From the NCBI GenBank assembly GCA_040753795.1, contig JBFMDX010000002.1, forward strand, positions 396,504 through 460,503: DNA of 64,000 nt. The letters run 5' to 3'. This document shows, piece after piece, positions 17,570 through 26,728 of this stretch (within the stretch, counting starts at the first letter, position 1; every line of letters begins with the position of its first letter). Under the pieces are notes generated by a model that saw only the letters and a program-made list of their open reading frames with translations, was not told the DNA's origin and did not search any database. Both the position numbers and the translations under genes were made by a program. This stretch comes from Thermodesulfobacteriota bacterium. GTDB taxonomy: Bacteria; Desulfobacterota; Desulfobacteria; Desulfobacterales; Desulfosudaceae.

Positions 17570-18886
17570 GTGAGCGCAACCTATTGCGAAATCGGTTTTT
17601 CCCAAAAGCTGCGGCAATACTCGGATGACTACCTTCAGTGCTGCCAATTTCTGGCCAGATGTGAGTCGCCGGAGTCGCTCTTCACCAAGAAACTGTATTC
17701 CAAGCTGATGGCATCGTCTCACCTGGTCGAAGATTTTCTTGATTTTCACGGCGCCAAAAACAACCGCAACTGGTATCTGTTCCGGGAGCTGTCCGCGGCC
17801 GTGCGGCACTTGAGCATGGCCGGCTATATCCAGGAGCATATTTCAAACCGCCTTATCTTTTATGATCTTAACCACAAAGCCGTTTTCGAAAAAGAGGGTG
17901 AGGATACCCGTCATTTCCTGAGCCGCACCCTGATCTCCCTGGCCCCGGCTATTCTGGCCGAAGCGGCGCGATTGAACCTGCCCCTGCCGGAAAAGGAATT
18001 CTCCAGCGAGGATTTTCCCAGCGCGGTCACCTGTGAAATGCTTGAATTCGATATCGACGATGAACGGCCCCGGCAGGAACAGCAGAAGAAGAATATCGTC
18101 AAGGTGACCAGCGATTTTCTCAACATCGCCAAACAGTTTGAAGAGTACGGCATCTACGAGAAGTGCGACCCGGATGAGATCCGGACACTGGTTCCGGAGA
18201 AGGTCAACGAGGTGCTGATCCGGCGGTTTGAAATGCTGGTCCACAACCTGCAGTCTTCCTTTGACACCTATATCATCTACGGCGGTCTGCGCTACGGCGA
18301 TCGCAAGCTGAAGGAACTGCGCAGTTACTTTTCGGTCGTCTATCATCTCTTCGATTTTATCGGCAAGCTGCTTCATTTTTATGAGCGTCATTTTTTTGTT
18401 CCCCGGGAAGGAGAGAAAAGCGTTTATAAAAATGTTCAAAATGCCCTGTTTTCGCTGATCGACGCCGAGGCGCTGCTGGATAAAATCGTTAATTATGGCC
18501 TTTTTTATTCCTACCAGTTTCTGTCCGACGGCAAACGCCTGGCATTGAAAATCCTCAATGAGAACATTGAGCGGGGCCATATCGAGGTGGGGATTCCGGT
18601 AGAGCTGGGCTTTCACAGCCGCCCCAGCCTGCTGGTGGCAAAAATTGTCCAGTATTACGGCGGCGAGGTCAACCTGAAGGTCGGCAACGACACTTTTGAC
18701 GCCAGCAGCGTGCTGGACATCCAGTGGGCCGGCGGGAAGATCAGCCGGGAGAAAGCCAAAGCCGTCGTTTTTGAAGGGGATGTCCGGGCCTTAAAAGACA
18801 TTCAGATTCTGGCCGACGTCAACTACGGCGAGGATTCCATGGGCAAGGGCATCCCTTTGCCCCGGGAGCTGGATTATCTCAAATAG
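17570..18886 (+). CDS. HPr-like phosphocarrier domain fused to a large helical domain
   Basis: The C-terminal ~90 residues (from about 345) are HPr-like: VELGFHSRPSLLVAKIVQYYGGEVNLKVG, with the His at the place of the HPr active-site His in the GLHARPA motif, then ASSVLDIQWAGG, which matches the region following the regulatory Ser. The N-terminal ~340 residues are mainly helical, with LRYGDRKLKELRSYFSVVYHLFDFIGKLL, and I do not recognise them. The start is GTG 17570. No PTS enzyme I or EII is in the window; a PEP/pyruvate-binding protein lies two genes downstream. The protein is likely cytoplasmic. Confidence 0.75.
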   Translation: MSATYCEIGFSQKLRQYSDDYLQCCQFLARCESPESLFTKKLYSKLMASSHLVEDFLDFHGAKNNRNWYLFRELSAAVRHLSMAGYIQEHISNRLIFYDLNHKAVFEKEGEDTRHFLSRTLISLAPAILAEAARLNLPLPEKEFSSEDFPSAVTCEMLEFDIDDERPRQEQQKKNIVKVTSDFLNIAKQFEEYGIYEKCDPDEIRTLVPEKVNEVLIRRFEMLVHNLQSSFDTYIIYGGLRYGDRKLKELRSYFSVVYHLFDFIGKLLHFYERHFFVPREGEKSVYKNVQNALFSLIDAEALLDKIVNYGLFYSYQFLSDGKRLALKILNENIERGHIEVGIPVELGFHSRPSLLVAKIVQYYGGEVNLKVGNDTFDASSVLDIQWAGGKISREKAKAVVFEGDVRALKDIQILADVNYGEDSMGKGIPLPRELDYLK

Positions 18887-18909
18887 TCGCGCGCGCGTAA
18901 GGAGACCGA

Positions 18910-19608
18910 ATGGTATCGGCCCTGATTGTCGCCGCCGGAAAAGGCGAACGCCTGCCCGGTGCGCTGGCCAAACAATATCTCCCCCTGTCCGGCCGGCCGG
19001 TGCTGTGCCGCACCTTGGAAGTGTTTGCCGCGTGCGCCATCATCGACGATATTTTCCTGGTTGTGCCTCAAAAGGATTTCGTTTACTGCCGGGAGACTAT
19101 TCTGCCGCAGGTGGCCAGGGACGTTACGCTGGTGGCCGGAGGCGATCGGCGTCAGGACTCGGTTTTTAACGGTTTGCGGGCCATGAGTCCGGACCGGGAG
19201 CGAGTGGTGGTGATCCACGACGGGGTTCGCCCTTTTGTCACCTGCCGGCTGATTCAATCCTGCCTCGACGGTATCCGGGATGCGGACGGTTGTATCGCCG
19301 CCGTCCCGGCCAGCGACACCCTTAAGGCGGTGGACAAAGACGGCCGGATTACCGGCACCATCGACCGCGCCGCCGTGTGGCTGGCCCAGACCCCCCAGGC
19401 CTTTCGTTATGGCGTGCTGCTTGAGGCCCATCAGCAGGCGGCGGCCGGAGGCTGGCGGGTAACCGATGACGCCGCCCTGCTGGAACGACTGGGCCGAATC
19501 GTGCGGGTCGTTTCAGGATCGGCCGCCAATATCAAAATCACCACTCCCGCTGACCTTCGCCTGGCCGGGGCCATGACCGGGCGAATGGGTATGGAGCCGA
19601 CGGCATGA
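18910..19608 (+). CDS. ispD: 2-C-methyl-D-erythritol 4-phosphate cytidylyltransferase
   Basis: IspD transfers CMP from CTP to methylerythritol phosphate, the third step of the MEP isoprenoid pathway. The 232-residue protein has the nucleotide-binding start ALIVAAGKGERLPG...KQYLPLSGRPVL, VVVIHDGVRPFV, the PASDTLK motif and TPQAFRY. The 3' end overlaps the next start by 4 bases (ATGA), indicating coupling to the PEP-binding protein gene, which has no known link to isoprenoids. Confidence 0.93.
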   Translation: MVSALIVAAGKGERLPGALAKQYLPLSGRPVLCRTLEVFAACAIIDDIFLVVPQKDFVYCRETILPQVARDVTLVAGGDRRQDSVFNGLRAMSPDRERVVVIHDGVRPFVTCRLIQSCLDGIRDADGCIAAVPASDTLKAVDKDGRITGTIDRAAVWLAQTPQAFRYGVLLEAHQQAAAGGWRVTDDAALLERLGRIVRVVSGSAANIKITTPADLRLAGAMTGRMGMEPTA

Positions 19609-22223
19609 TCCATTATACCCGCGTCAGCACCGGCTGGGAGAGCCTGGACGCCATTATCGACCATCTGCGGACGGGCGATAACGTGGTCTGGCAGGTGGAC
19701 AGCCTGGACGACTATCAGCGGGTGGTCACCCCCTTTGTCAACGAAGCCCTGGCCCGCGGGGATCGGCTTGTCTATCTGCGGTTCGGCCGGCACACGGCGC
19801 TGCTGGAAGACCGATCCGGCCTGACGATTTACCGTCTGCAGACGGAAAACAGTTTTGAATCTTTTTCCGCCCAGGTGCATACCATCATCACCCGGGAAGG
19901 CCGGGATGTCTGTTATGTCTTCGACTCCCTGTCCGATCTGCTGCACATGTGGGCCACGGACCGGATGATCAGCGACTTCTTTTTCATTACCTGCCCGTAC
20001 CTGTTTCAACTCAACACCATCGCCTATTTCGCCCTGCTGCGTAACAGCCACTCCTACAAGGCCATCGCCCGTATCCGGGAAACCACCCAGGTACTGATCG
20101 ACATTTATAATTACAAGGGCCGCATCTGCGTCCATCCCATCAAAGTGCAGCATCGCTATTCGCCGACCATGTTTTTCCCCCACATCAAGGAAAAAGAGAC
20201 GCTGGTGCCGGTCATCAACAGCGTCGAAGCCACCCAGCTTTTTTCTCATCTGTCCCAGTCCAGCATGACCGGCGCCCACCGCCACCTGGATTACTGGGAC
20301 CGTCTCTTCATGGAGGCCCGTGCCCTGCTGACGTCCGAAGCCGGATCCGAAGAGCGACAGGATATGGTGCAGCAATTGAGCCGCCTGATGATGACCCGAA
20401 ACAAGCGGCTGCTGGCCATGATCCGGCAATATTTTTCCCTGGAGGATCTGCTGCAGATCAAGGAGCGCCTCATCGGCACCGGTTTTATCGGCGGCAAGTC
20501 GGTGGGCATGCTGCTGGCCCGCAGGATCCTGTCCCGGGACGACGCTTTCGATTGGCAGCACACTTTGGAACAGCATGATTCCTTTTATATCGGTTCGGAT
20601 GTATTTTACTCCTTTATCGTTCAGAACGGCTGGTGGCAGACCTTCATGGCCCACAAGACCCGGGAGGGATATTTTGTCAGGGGCCGGGAGTTGAAGGAAA
20701 AGATTCCAGCAGGGACGTTTCCCGAGGAAGTCGTGGAACGGTTGACCCTGATGCTGGAATATTTCGGTCAGTCTCCCATTATTGTGCGCTCCAGCAGCCT
20801 TCTGGAGGACGCTTTCGGCAGCGCCTTTGCCGGCAAGTACGACAGTTTTTTCTGCGTCAACCAGGGATCGCCGGAAAGACGGTATGAAGAGTTTGAACGG
20901 GCCGTGCTGCGCATCTTCGCCAGCACCATGAGTGAAGACGCCCTGACGTATCGTCGTCAGCGGGGTCTGGACCAGGCCGACGAGCAAATGGCGCTGCTGG
21001 TGCAGCGGGTGTCGGGGGCCTATCACAAATCCTATTTTTTCCCCGAACTGGCCGGGGTGGGCCTGTCACACAATCCTTTTGTCTGGAAGAAGGGAATGGA
21101 TCCCGAAGCGGGTATGGCGCGGCTGGTGTTTGGTCTGGGCACCCGGGCCGTGAACCGGGTGGAAAACGACTATCCCCGAATCGTGGCCATGGATGATCCG
21201 CTGGTCAAGCCCCTGACCGGCATGGAGGACATCCGCCGCTTTTCCCAGCATTTTGTCGACCTGTTGAATCTGGAGGCCAACCAGATCGAAACAATGCCCC
21301 TGGCCGAACTGCTGAAAAGGGAAGTGCCGCAACGCATAGACCTGATCGCCATCCGGGACACCGAAGCGGCCCGGCTGATGCGGGAACTGGGACGGCCGGA
21401 AGAAGACCAGCTGGTGCTGACCTTTGATCCGTTTCTGTCCCGGACCGCCTTTGTCGACATGATGAAACGGCTGCTTTCCCGGCTGGAAACGGTTTACGAC
21501 AATCCCGTGGATGTGGAGTTTACCGTTAACTTCGATCAGAACGAAGTCATGCAGATCAATCTGCTTCAATGCCGGCCATTCCAGACCCTGGGCGATCATC
21601 CCGGCAATCCGGCGCCGCCGGCCGCGGACGTCGACAACACCATCATCCGCGTGGCCGGCAATTTCATGGGCGGCACTATCCGGCGGCCTGTCTCCCGGAT
21701 TATCCTGGTAGATCCCCAGCCGTACGCCGAGCTTTCCATGTCGGAAAAATACAGCGTCGCGCGGCTGATCGGCAAACTCAACAGACTGATTGAAGGCCGG
21801 GACCGGCAACCCACCCTGCTGATGGGACCCGGACGCTGGGGGACCCATTCCCCGGCCATGGGCGTACCGGTCAGCTTTTCCGAAATAAACCAGGTGACGG
21901 CCATCGCCGAGATCAGCTACCAGAGCGGCAGCCTGATCCCGGATCTTTCCTTCGGCACCCATTTCTTTCATGATCTCATCGAAACCGGTATTTTTTATCT
22001 GGCCATTTATCCCGAAGACCCGGATGTGATTTTCAATCTGGAGTGGATATACGCTTTGCCCAACCGGCTTCCGGCCCTGGTGCCGGACAGCATACGACTG
22101 GCTCATGTGGTCAGCGTGGTCGACACGGCCCTGGCCGGACTGACCCTTCAGTCCGATATGGCCACCCGCACGGTTTCCTGTTATCTGGCGCCGCCGTCCG
22201 GGCGCCCACCCCGGCAACCGTGA
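19605..22223 (+). CDS. KaiC/RecA-like domain fused to PEP synthase-type ATP/pyruvate-binding domain
   Basis: An 872-residue multidomain protein. Residues ~1-200 resemble a KaiC/RadA fold (STGWESLDAIIDHLRTGD, VCYVFDSLSDLL) but the Walker A glycines and lysine are not evident. Residues ~300-660 are the PEP/pyruvate dikinase N-terminal domain: TGFIGGKSVGML, SPIIVRSSSLLEDAFGSAFAGKY, and VEFTVNFDQNEVMQINLLQCRP. The C-terminal part has LMGPGRWGTHSPAMGVPVSF. I find neither the swivelling phospho-His domain nor the PEP-binding barrel of PpsA/PpdK, so any phosphate acceptor must be elsewhere. The start overlaps ispD. Confidence 0.75.
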   Translation: MIHYTRVSTGWESLDAIIDHLRTGDNVVWQVDSLDDYQRVVTPFVNEALARGDRLVYLRFGRHTALLEDRSGLTIYRLQTENSFESFSAQVHTIITREGRDVCYVFDSLSDLLHMWATDRMISDFFFITCPYLFQLNTIAYFALLRNSHSYKAIARIRETTQVLIDIYNYKGRICVHPIKVQHRYSPTMFFPHIKEKETLVPVINSVEATQLFSHLSQSSMTGAHRHLDYWDRLFMEARALLTSEAGSEERQDMVQQLSRLMMTRNKRLLAMIRQYFSLEDLLQIKERLIGTGFIGGKSVGMLLARRILSRDDAFDWQHTLEQHDSFYIGSDVFYSFIVQNGWWQTFMAHKTREGYFVRGRELKEKIPAGTFPEEVVERLTLMLEYFGQSPIIVRSSSLLEDAFGSAFAGKYDSFFCVNQGSPERRYEEFERAVLRIFASTMSEDALTYRRQRGLDQADEQMALLVQRVSGAYHKSYFFPELAGVGLSHNPFVWKKGMDPEAGMARLVFGLGTRAVNRVENDYPRIVAMDDPLVKPLTGMEDIRRFSQHFVDLLNLEANQIETMPLAELLKREVPQRIDLIAIRDTEAARLMRELGRPEEDQLVLTFDPFLSRTAFVDMMKRLLSRLETVYDNPVDVEFTVNFDQNEVMQINLLQCRPFQTLGDHPGNPAPPAADVDNTIIRVAGNFMGGTIRRPVSRIILVDPQPYAELSMSEKYSVARLIGKLNRLIEGRDRQPTLLMGPGRWGTHSPAMGVPVSFSEINQVTAIAEISYQSGSLIPDLSFGTHFFHDLIETGIFYLAIYPEDPDVIFNLEWIYALPNRLPALVPDSIRLAHVVSVVDTALAGLTLQSDMATRTVSCYLAPPSGRPPRQP

Positions 22224-22266
22224 AAAATCCGGGGGATCACCGTAACCGGGGCCCCTGCAAAAACGA

Positions 22267-22319
22267 TTGACAGGCGACGGCAAGAAACCATAAACAATAC
22301 TAACAGTAACAATTTGTTA
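22267..22319 (+). promoter_or_regulatory. Candidate fadD promoter and palindromic operator
   Basis: TTGACA (22267-22272), an 18-base spacer and TAAACA (22291-22296) form a possible promoter. The perfect palindrome TAACAATTTGTTA (22307-22319) falls at the expected transcript start, a classic repressor position. A fatty-acyl-CoA-responsive TetR or FadR-like regulator would fit, but none is in the window. Confidence 0.4.
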
Positions 22320-22371
22320 TATTTCCGGATCCGGGGTGTCTTGTCATCCTAATTGACGGAGGAGACCTGAA

Positions 22372-24030
22372 ATGGAAAAAATATGGTTGTCCAGTTACGC
22401 GCCAGGAGTGCCTGCCGAGATCGATCTTTCCGAGTACGCATCCATTCCCCACATCATGGAAACCGCCTATGACCGTTTCGCGGACAAGCCGGCCTTCCAC
22501 CAGATGGGCAAGACCATCACCTACCGGGAACTGCGGCAACTATCCCGGCAGTTTGGCAGCTACCTGCAGAACGAGCTCAACCTTCAGCCCGGGGCGCGGG
22601 TGGCCCTGATGATGCCCAACGTTCTCCAGTACCCGGTGTCGCTTTTCGGCATCCTGTCGGCGGGGATGGTGGTGGTCAACGTCAATCCCCTCTACACGGC
22701 CCGGGAGCTCCAGCACCAGCTTAACGACGCGAGTGCGGAGACCATCGTCATCTTCGCCAATTCCGCCCATGTCCTGGAAGAGGTCGTGGCCCGGACGCCC
22801 GTCAGAAACATTATCATCACGGGCATTGGCGACATGCTCGGCTTTCCCAAGTCGCTGCTGGTCAACACGGTTATCAAGCACGTCAAAAAGATGGTTCCCG
22901 CTTACGACCTGCCCCGGGCGGTGCCTTTTATGCAGGCCCTTTCCCGGGGGAATGCCGCGAACTTCCGGCCGGCCGACGTCAAACAGGAGGACATCGCCTT
23001 CCTGCAATACACCGGCGGCACCACCGGCGTTTCCAAGGGCGCCGTGCTGACGCATCGCAACATCGTGGCCAATGTCCTCCAGGCCCGGGCCTGGATCCGG
23101 AAGCAGATCACCGAAGGCAGCGAGATCATGATCACGCCGCTGCCGCTTTACCACATATTTTCGCTGACGGCCAATTGCCTGGTCTTCTCCTCCATCGGCG
23201 CCCTGAACGTGCTGATCACCAACCCTCGGGATTTTCCCCATTTCGTCAAGGAGCTGAAGAAGTGGAAGTTCACCGCCATGACCGGCGTCAACACACTTTT
23301 CAATGCCCTGCTGAACACCGAGGGGTTTAACACGGTGGACTTTTCCCACCTCAAAACCTCCCTGGGCGGCGGTATGGCGGTGCAGGAACCGGTGGCCCGG
23401 CGCTGGAAGGAGGTCACCGGCGTGACTCTGGTGGAAGCCTACGGCCTGACCGAAACCTCGCCGGCGGCCTGCATGAATCCGATCCATATCAAGGAATACA
23501 GCGGTTACATCGGCCTGCCCATCTCCTCCACCCTTGTTTCCATCCGCGATGACGAGGACAGGGAGGTGCCGTTAAATGAGGTTGGCGAAATCTGCATCCA
23601 GGGCCCTCAGGTTACAAAGGGCTATTATAACCGACCGGAGGAAACGGCCAGGGTCTTCACCGCCGACGGTTTTTTCAAGACCGGTGACATGGGGTATATG
23701 ACCGAACAGGGTTACGTCAAGCTGGTGGACCGCAAGAAAGACATGGTCAACGTGTCGGGCTTCAACGTCTATCCCAACGAGATCGAGGAAGTCGTCATGA
23801 CCCATCCCAAGGTGATGGAAGCCGCGGTCATCGGCGTGCCCGACGATAAGAGCGGTGAGGCGGTCAAGCTCTTTGTGGTCAAAAAAGATTCTTCCCTGAC
23901 CGTGGACGAGATCAAGGATTTCTGCAAAAAGAACCTGACGGGCTACAAAGTGCCCAAGCATTACGAGTTCAGGGATATCCTGCCTAAAACCAACGTGGGC
24001 AAGATCCTGCGCAAGGACCTGCGGGGATAG
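22372..24030 (+). CDS. fadD: Long-chain fatty acid--CoA ligase
   Basis: An ANL-superfamily ligase (552 residues) that activates fatty acids with ATP and CoA. Adenylation motifs are present: the P-loop QYTGGTTGVSKGAVLTHRN, EAYGLTETSP, GYYNRPEETARVFTADGFFKTGDMGYM, and the C-terminal lysine region PKTNVGKILRKDLR. GGAGGAGACC provides a strong ribosome site. It is separated from the preceding gene by ~150 bases with its own likely promoter. Given the lipase further along, it may use released fatty acids, but that is inference. Confidence 0.93.
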   Translation: MEKIWLSSYAPGVPAEIDLSEYASIPHIMETAYDRFADKPAFHQMGKTITYRELRQLSRQFGSYLQNELNLQPGARVALMMPNVLQYPVSLFGILSAGMVVVNVNPLYTARELQHQLNDASAETIVIFANSAHVLEEVVARTPVRNIIITGIGDMLGFPKSLLVNTVIKHVKKMVPAYDLPRAVPFMQALSRGNAANFRPADVKQEDIAFLQYTGGTTGVSKGAVLTHRNIVANVLQARAWIRKQITEGSEIMITPLPLYHIFSLTANCLVFSSIGALNVLITNPRDFPHFVKELKKWKFTAMTGVNTLFNALLNTEGFNTVDFSHLKTSLGGGMAVQEPVARRWKEVTGVTLVEAYGLTETSPAACMNPIHIKEYSGYIGLPISSTLVSIRDDEDREVPLNEVGEICIQGPQVTKGYYNRPEETARVFTADGFFKTGDMGYMTEQGYVKLVDRKKDMVNVSGFNVYPNEIEEVVMTHPKVMEAAVIGVPDDKSGEAVKLFVVKKDSSLTVDEIKDFCKKNLTGYKVPKHYEFRDILPKTNVGKILRKDLRG

Positions 24031-24061
24031 CAGGCCAATTTCGAAGGAGATGTAGCCGCCG

Positions 24062-25564
24062 ATGGCTCTGGCGCCTCTGTCCGCCATACTCTTTACGGTC
24101 GCTTTTTCCATCAATTCGTTGTGGTGGATTTCGTTTGTGGCCCTTTTCCCGTTGTTGTTGTCCCTTGAAAGGGCAACGACATGGAAAGCGCTTGTCGGAC
24201 GGATAACCCTGTTCTCGATCGTTTTTTCTTCCGGCATGGGTTACTGGGTGTTCAACGCCCTGACGGGACATTATCGGCTGCCCGTGGCTACGGCGGCTCT
24301 GTTCTTCTGCCTGGCTCTGATGTTGCCGGTCTGGCTGATTCACCTGACATTTGCCCTCTTTTACCGGTTTTTACACAACCGGAGTCTGGTTTTTTATGCC
24401 CTGGTGGTGCCCGGTCTGTGGGTGCTGGGCGATTACGTCAAAAGCACGATTCCGCTGCTGGTCCCCTGGGGCGACCTGGGTTATGCCCTGGTGAACTGGC
24501 CGGCCTATTTCCAAATGGTCGATCTGGGCGGGGTTTACCTGGTTTCTTTTTTTGGGGTGATGTTCAACGCTCTGCTGATCCCCCTGGCCGCAACCGGCCG
24601 CTCTGGTCAACGGCAATCAGAGAGCAGGCCTAAAACAGCGTCATTGCTGCTGGCCCTGGTAATAGCTGTGCCCTGGGGCTACGGATCAGCCCGGCGTTAT
24701 CTGATGACTGCCGCGCCTTCCGTCGGAAAGTCAACGCCTGTCGTCATTGTTCAGGGCAATTTTTCACCTGAAGACCGCTGGGGGGGCCTGGGGTTTTACC
24801 AGCAACTGAAAACCTATATCGAACTCAGCGGCGTGTCGGCGGACCCGGGAAGGGCTGGCGTCATTGTCTGGCCGGAAACCGTACTCAATCGTCCGGAAAG
24901 TCTGACCGAACCGTTCTTCGCGGATCTGGCCCGGATGCTGGGTGAAAATAATTTACTGATCGCCGGCGGGCTGAAACATGACCGGCAGCAACAGGGCGTT
25001 TTCAATTCCGTTTATGTGATCGACGGAGGCCGCCCCCTGCAACGATATGACAAGCATATTCTCCTGCCGTACTCGGAAAGGGCGCCGCTGATCGGCCCTT
25101 TTTTTCGTTTTTATAACGCTCCGGAGCGGTTTGTGCCGGGCACGACACCGGCCTGTCTGATGACGTCCCTCGGCCGGGTGGGGATATCCGTCTGTTTTGA
25201 GATCCTCTACCCGGGCTATGTCCGACGGTCCGTGAAGCAGGGTGCCGCGTTTCTGGTCAATGTATCCAACGACTCCTGGTTCGGCGATTCGGCCATGCCC
25301 CGCTGTCATCTGCGGGCGGCCCGGGCCCGGGCCGTGGAGACCGGCCGCTGGCTGCTGCGGGCTTCCAACAGCGGCATTTCCGCCGTGATCGCGCCGGATG
25401 GAAGCCTGATGGCCAGCAGTGATCTGTTTCGCGCCCAGCGGATTTCCGGATCATTTTCGCGTTTAACGGGGACAACGGTTTATACGCGGTGGGGGGACTG
25501 GCTTTTCTTTTTCCTGCTGGTGGTGCTGGCGGCCTCACTTTTACGGGCCGGAATCCGGCGTTAA
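24062..25564 (+). CDS. lnt: Apolipoprotein N-acyltransferase
   Basis: Lnt adds the third acyl chain to lipoproteins in the inner membrane. The 500-residue protein has ~6 N-terminal membrane segments, then a nitrilase-type catalytic domain with Glu in IVWPETVL, Lys in QRYDKHILLPYSE and Cys in GISVCFEILYP, and a final membrane helix (WLFFFLLVVLAASLL). It starts ~30 bases after fadD and is probably in its operon. Its 3' end overlaps the convergent foldase gene by 24 bases. Confidence 0.93.
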   Translation: MALAPLSAILFTVAFSINSLWWISFVALFPLLLSLERATTWKALVGRITLFSIVFSSGMGYWVFNALTGHYRLPVATAALFFCLALMLPVWLIHLTFALFYRFLHNRSLVFYALVVPGLWVLGDYVKSTIPLLVPWGDLGYALVNWPAYFQMVDLGGVYLVSFFGVMFNALLIPLAATGRSGQRQSESRPKTASLLLALVIAVPWGYGSARRYLMTAAPSVGKSTPVVIVQGNFSPEDRWGGLGFYQQLKTYIELSGVSADPGRAGVIVWPETVLNRPESLTEPFFADLARMLGENNLLIAGGLKHDRQQQGVFNSVYVIDGGRPLQRYDKHILLPYSERAPLIGPFFRFYNAPERFVPGTTPACLMTSLGRVGISVCFEILYPGYVRRSVKQGAAFLVNVSNDSWFGDSAMPRCHLRAARARAVETGRWLLRASNSGISAVIAPDGSLMASSDLFRAQRISGSFSRLTGTTVYTRWGDWLFFFLLVVLAASLLRAGIRR

Positions 25565-26656
25565 TCCGGCCTTTTTGAGCTGCTCCTGCCTGGCGGTTTC
25601 AATCGCTTCCCTTCTTTTCATGGCCTCGGCCTGATCGCCGAGCATCTGCTGCCGCAGTTGGTCGATCTGCTCCTCCCTGGCTTCTTCAGAAAGCGAGGTG
25701 TCCTCTGAAATTTTCTTTTCCGCCGAGAAATAGGCCTGCTCCTGCTGCTGCCGTTCCGCCGCCTGCCGTTCCACGTCTTTTATTCGCTCGACGGCATCCG
25801 GCTGCAGATACTGATTGCGGATGTCGTCAATGGCGGCCTGGCGCTCGGCTTCTCCGGTAATCTCAGCCAAGTCTTTCTGGTGCATGGCCAGGGCGGCCTG
25901 GTATTTTTCATAGGGGTCCGATCCCTGGGATACCGCCTCAGAATCCGCGGAGTCGCCCCACATATCCTGCGTCAGCCGGTCCAGCTGGGTCTGTTTGTCC
26001 GCGGCATACAGGGTGCCGTCGTTGACAATGGCGGCTCGCCGGATACTGTATTCCTTTTCCTTGACCTGCTCGCCGAACAGCTTGTCCGCCAGTTCCCGGC
26101 CCAGAGACCCCCGTCGAAACTCCTGAACCTTTCTTAACAGTTCCAGGCCGTTTTCGGCCGTGGTGACCGGCCCGAAGCGTGCCGTCAAATCGGCCACGGC
26201 TATTTCGCAATCCAGATACCGCTGATATGTGGCGTAGAGCCGGCCGGCCTCTTCAGGAGGAAACTGGGAGAAAATTTTCTCTTTGACCTGAGCCAGATGA
26301 TCTTCGCGGGAAGTTGCCTGGCGAAACTCATGACCCAGCCAGGTAAAATAGTGCAGGGTGGTTCCCGAGCTGACAATAATTTGAGAAAAAAGGTCCTTAA
26401 TGACGGACCCCTCTCCCGGTGGCCCTTCGTCCGGTATTCCCCCTTTGTCATCACCCGGCAGGGTCTGTTCATGGGTCTTTATGGCCGTGATCTGTTCTTT
26501 TGATGCCGCAATCTGCTCGATTGCCGGGCCGGTGGCGCGGTCAAAAATATAGGCTGTGTCTTCCGGCGCAGGCTGCCGCGTGTACAAGCCAATCAACAGG
26601 CCCAGTAACAGCAGGCCGACAAAAGCGAAAATGATTCTTCCATTAATGCCCTTCAT
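25541..26656 (-). CDS. Lipase chaperone/foldase-like protein (LifO-type)
   Basis: Lipase foldases are anchored in the inner membrane and fold partner lipases in the periplasm. This 371-residue product has an N-terminal membrane anchor (IIFAFVGLLLLGLLIGLY), a variable Pro-rich linker, then the helical scaffold with long charged helices at the C-terminus (ERIKDVERQAAERQQQEQAYFSAEKKIS). The family's RxxFDY-type motif is not recognisable: the equivalent region reads VIKDLFSQIIVSSGTTLHYF. ATG 26656 is chosen with GGGAAGAAACG upstream. It follows the lipase gene after a terminator. Confidence 0.7.
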   Translation of the reverse strand: MKGINGRIIFAFVGLLLLGLLIGLYTRQPAPEDTAYIFDRATGPAIEQIAASKEQITAIKTHEQTLPGDDKGGIPDEGPPGEGSVIKDLFSQIIVSSGTTLHYFTWLGHEFRQATSREDHLAQVKEKIFSQFPPEEAGRLYATYQRYLDCEIAVADLTARFGPVTTAENGLELLRKVQEFRRGSLGRELADKLFGEQVKEKEYSIRRAAIVNDGTLYAADKQTQLDRLTQDMWGDSADSEAVSQGSDPYEKYQAALAMHQKDLAEITGEAERQAAIDDIRNQYLQPDAVERIKDVERQAAERQQQEQAYFSAEKKISEDTSLSEEAREEQIDQLRQQMLGDQAEAMKRREAIETARQEQLKKAGLTPDSGP

Positions 26657-26667
26657 CGTTTCTTCCC

Positions 26668-26702
26668 AAAAAAAACAGGGGCCGCCCTTCGGCTGCCCCT
26701 GT
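26668..26702 (-). terminator. Intrinsic terminator between lipase and foldase genes
   Basis: Read on the minus strand, ACAGGGGC and GCC pair with GGC and GCCCCTGT around a GAAG loop (one internal mismatch), followed by a run of eight T. It lies after the lipase stop and before the foldase start, so it would leave the foldase at a lower level through read-through. Confidence 0.75.
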
Positions 26703-26728
26703 CTGTCTCCTGATTTATTCAAACCGGT

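Noticed and set aside
19431..21026. Long minus-strand open frame (531 codons) opposite ispD and the PEP-binding gene
   Set aside because: It overlaps two clear genes, has no family motif and is His/Gln/Gly-rich in the manner of antisense frames in GC-rich DNA.
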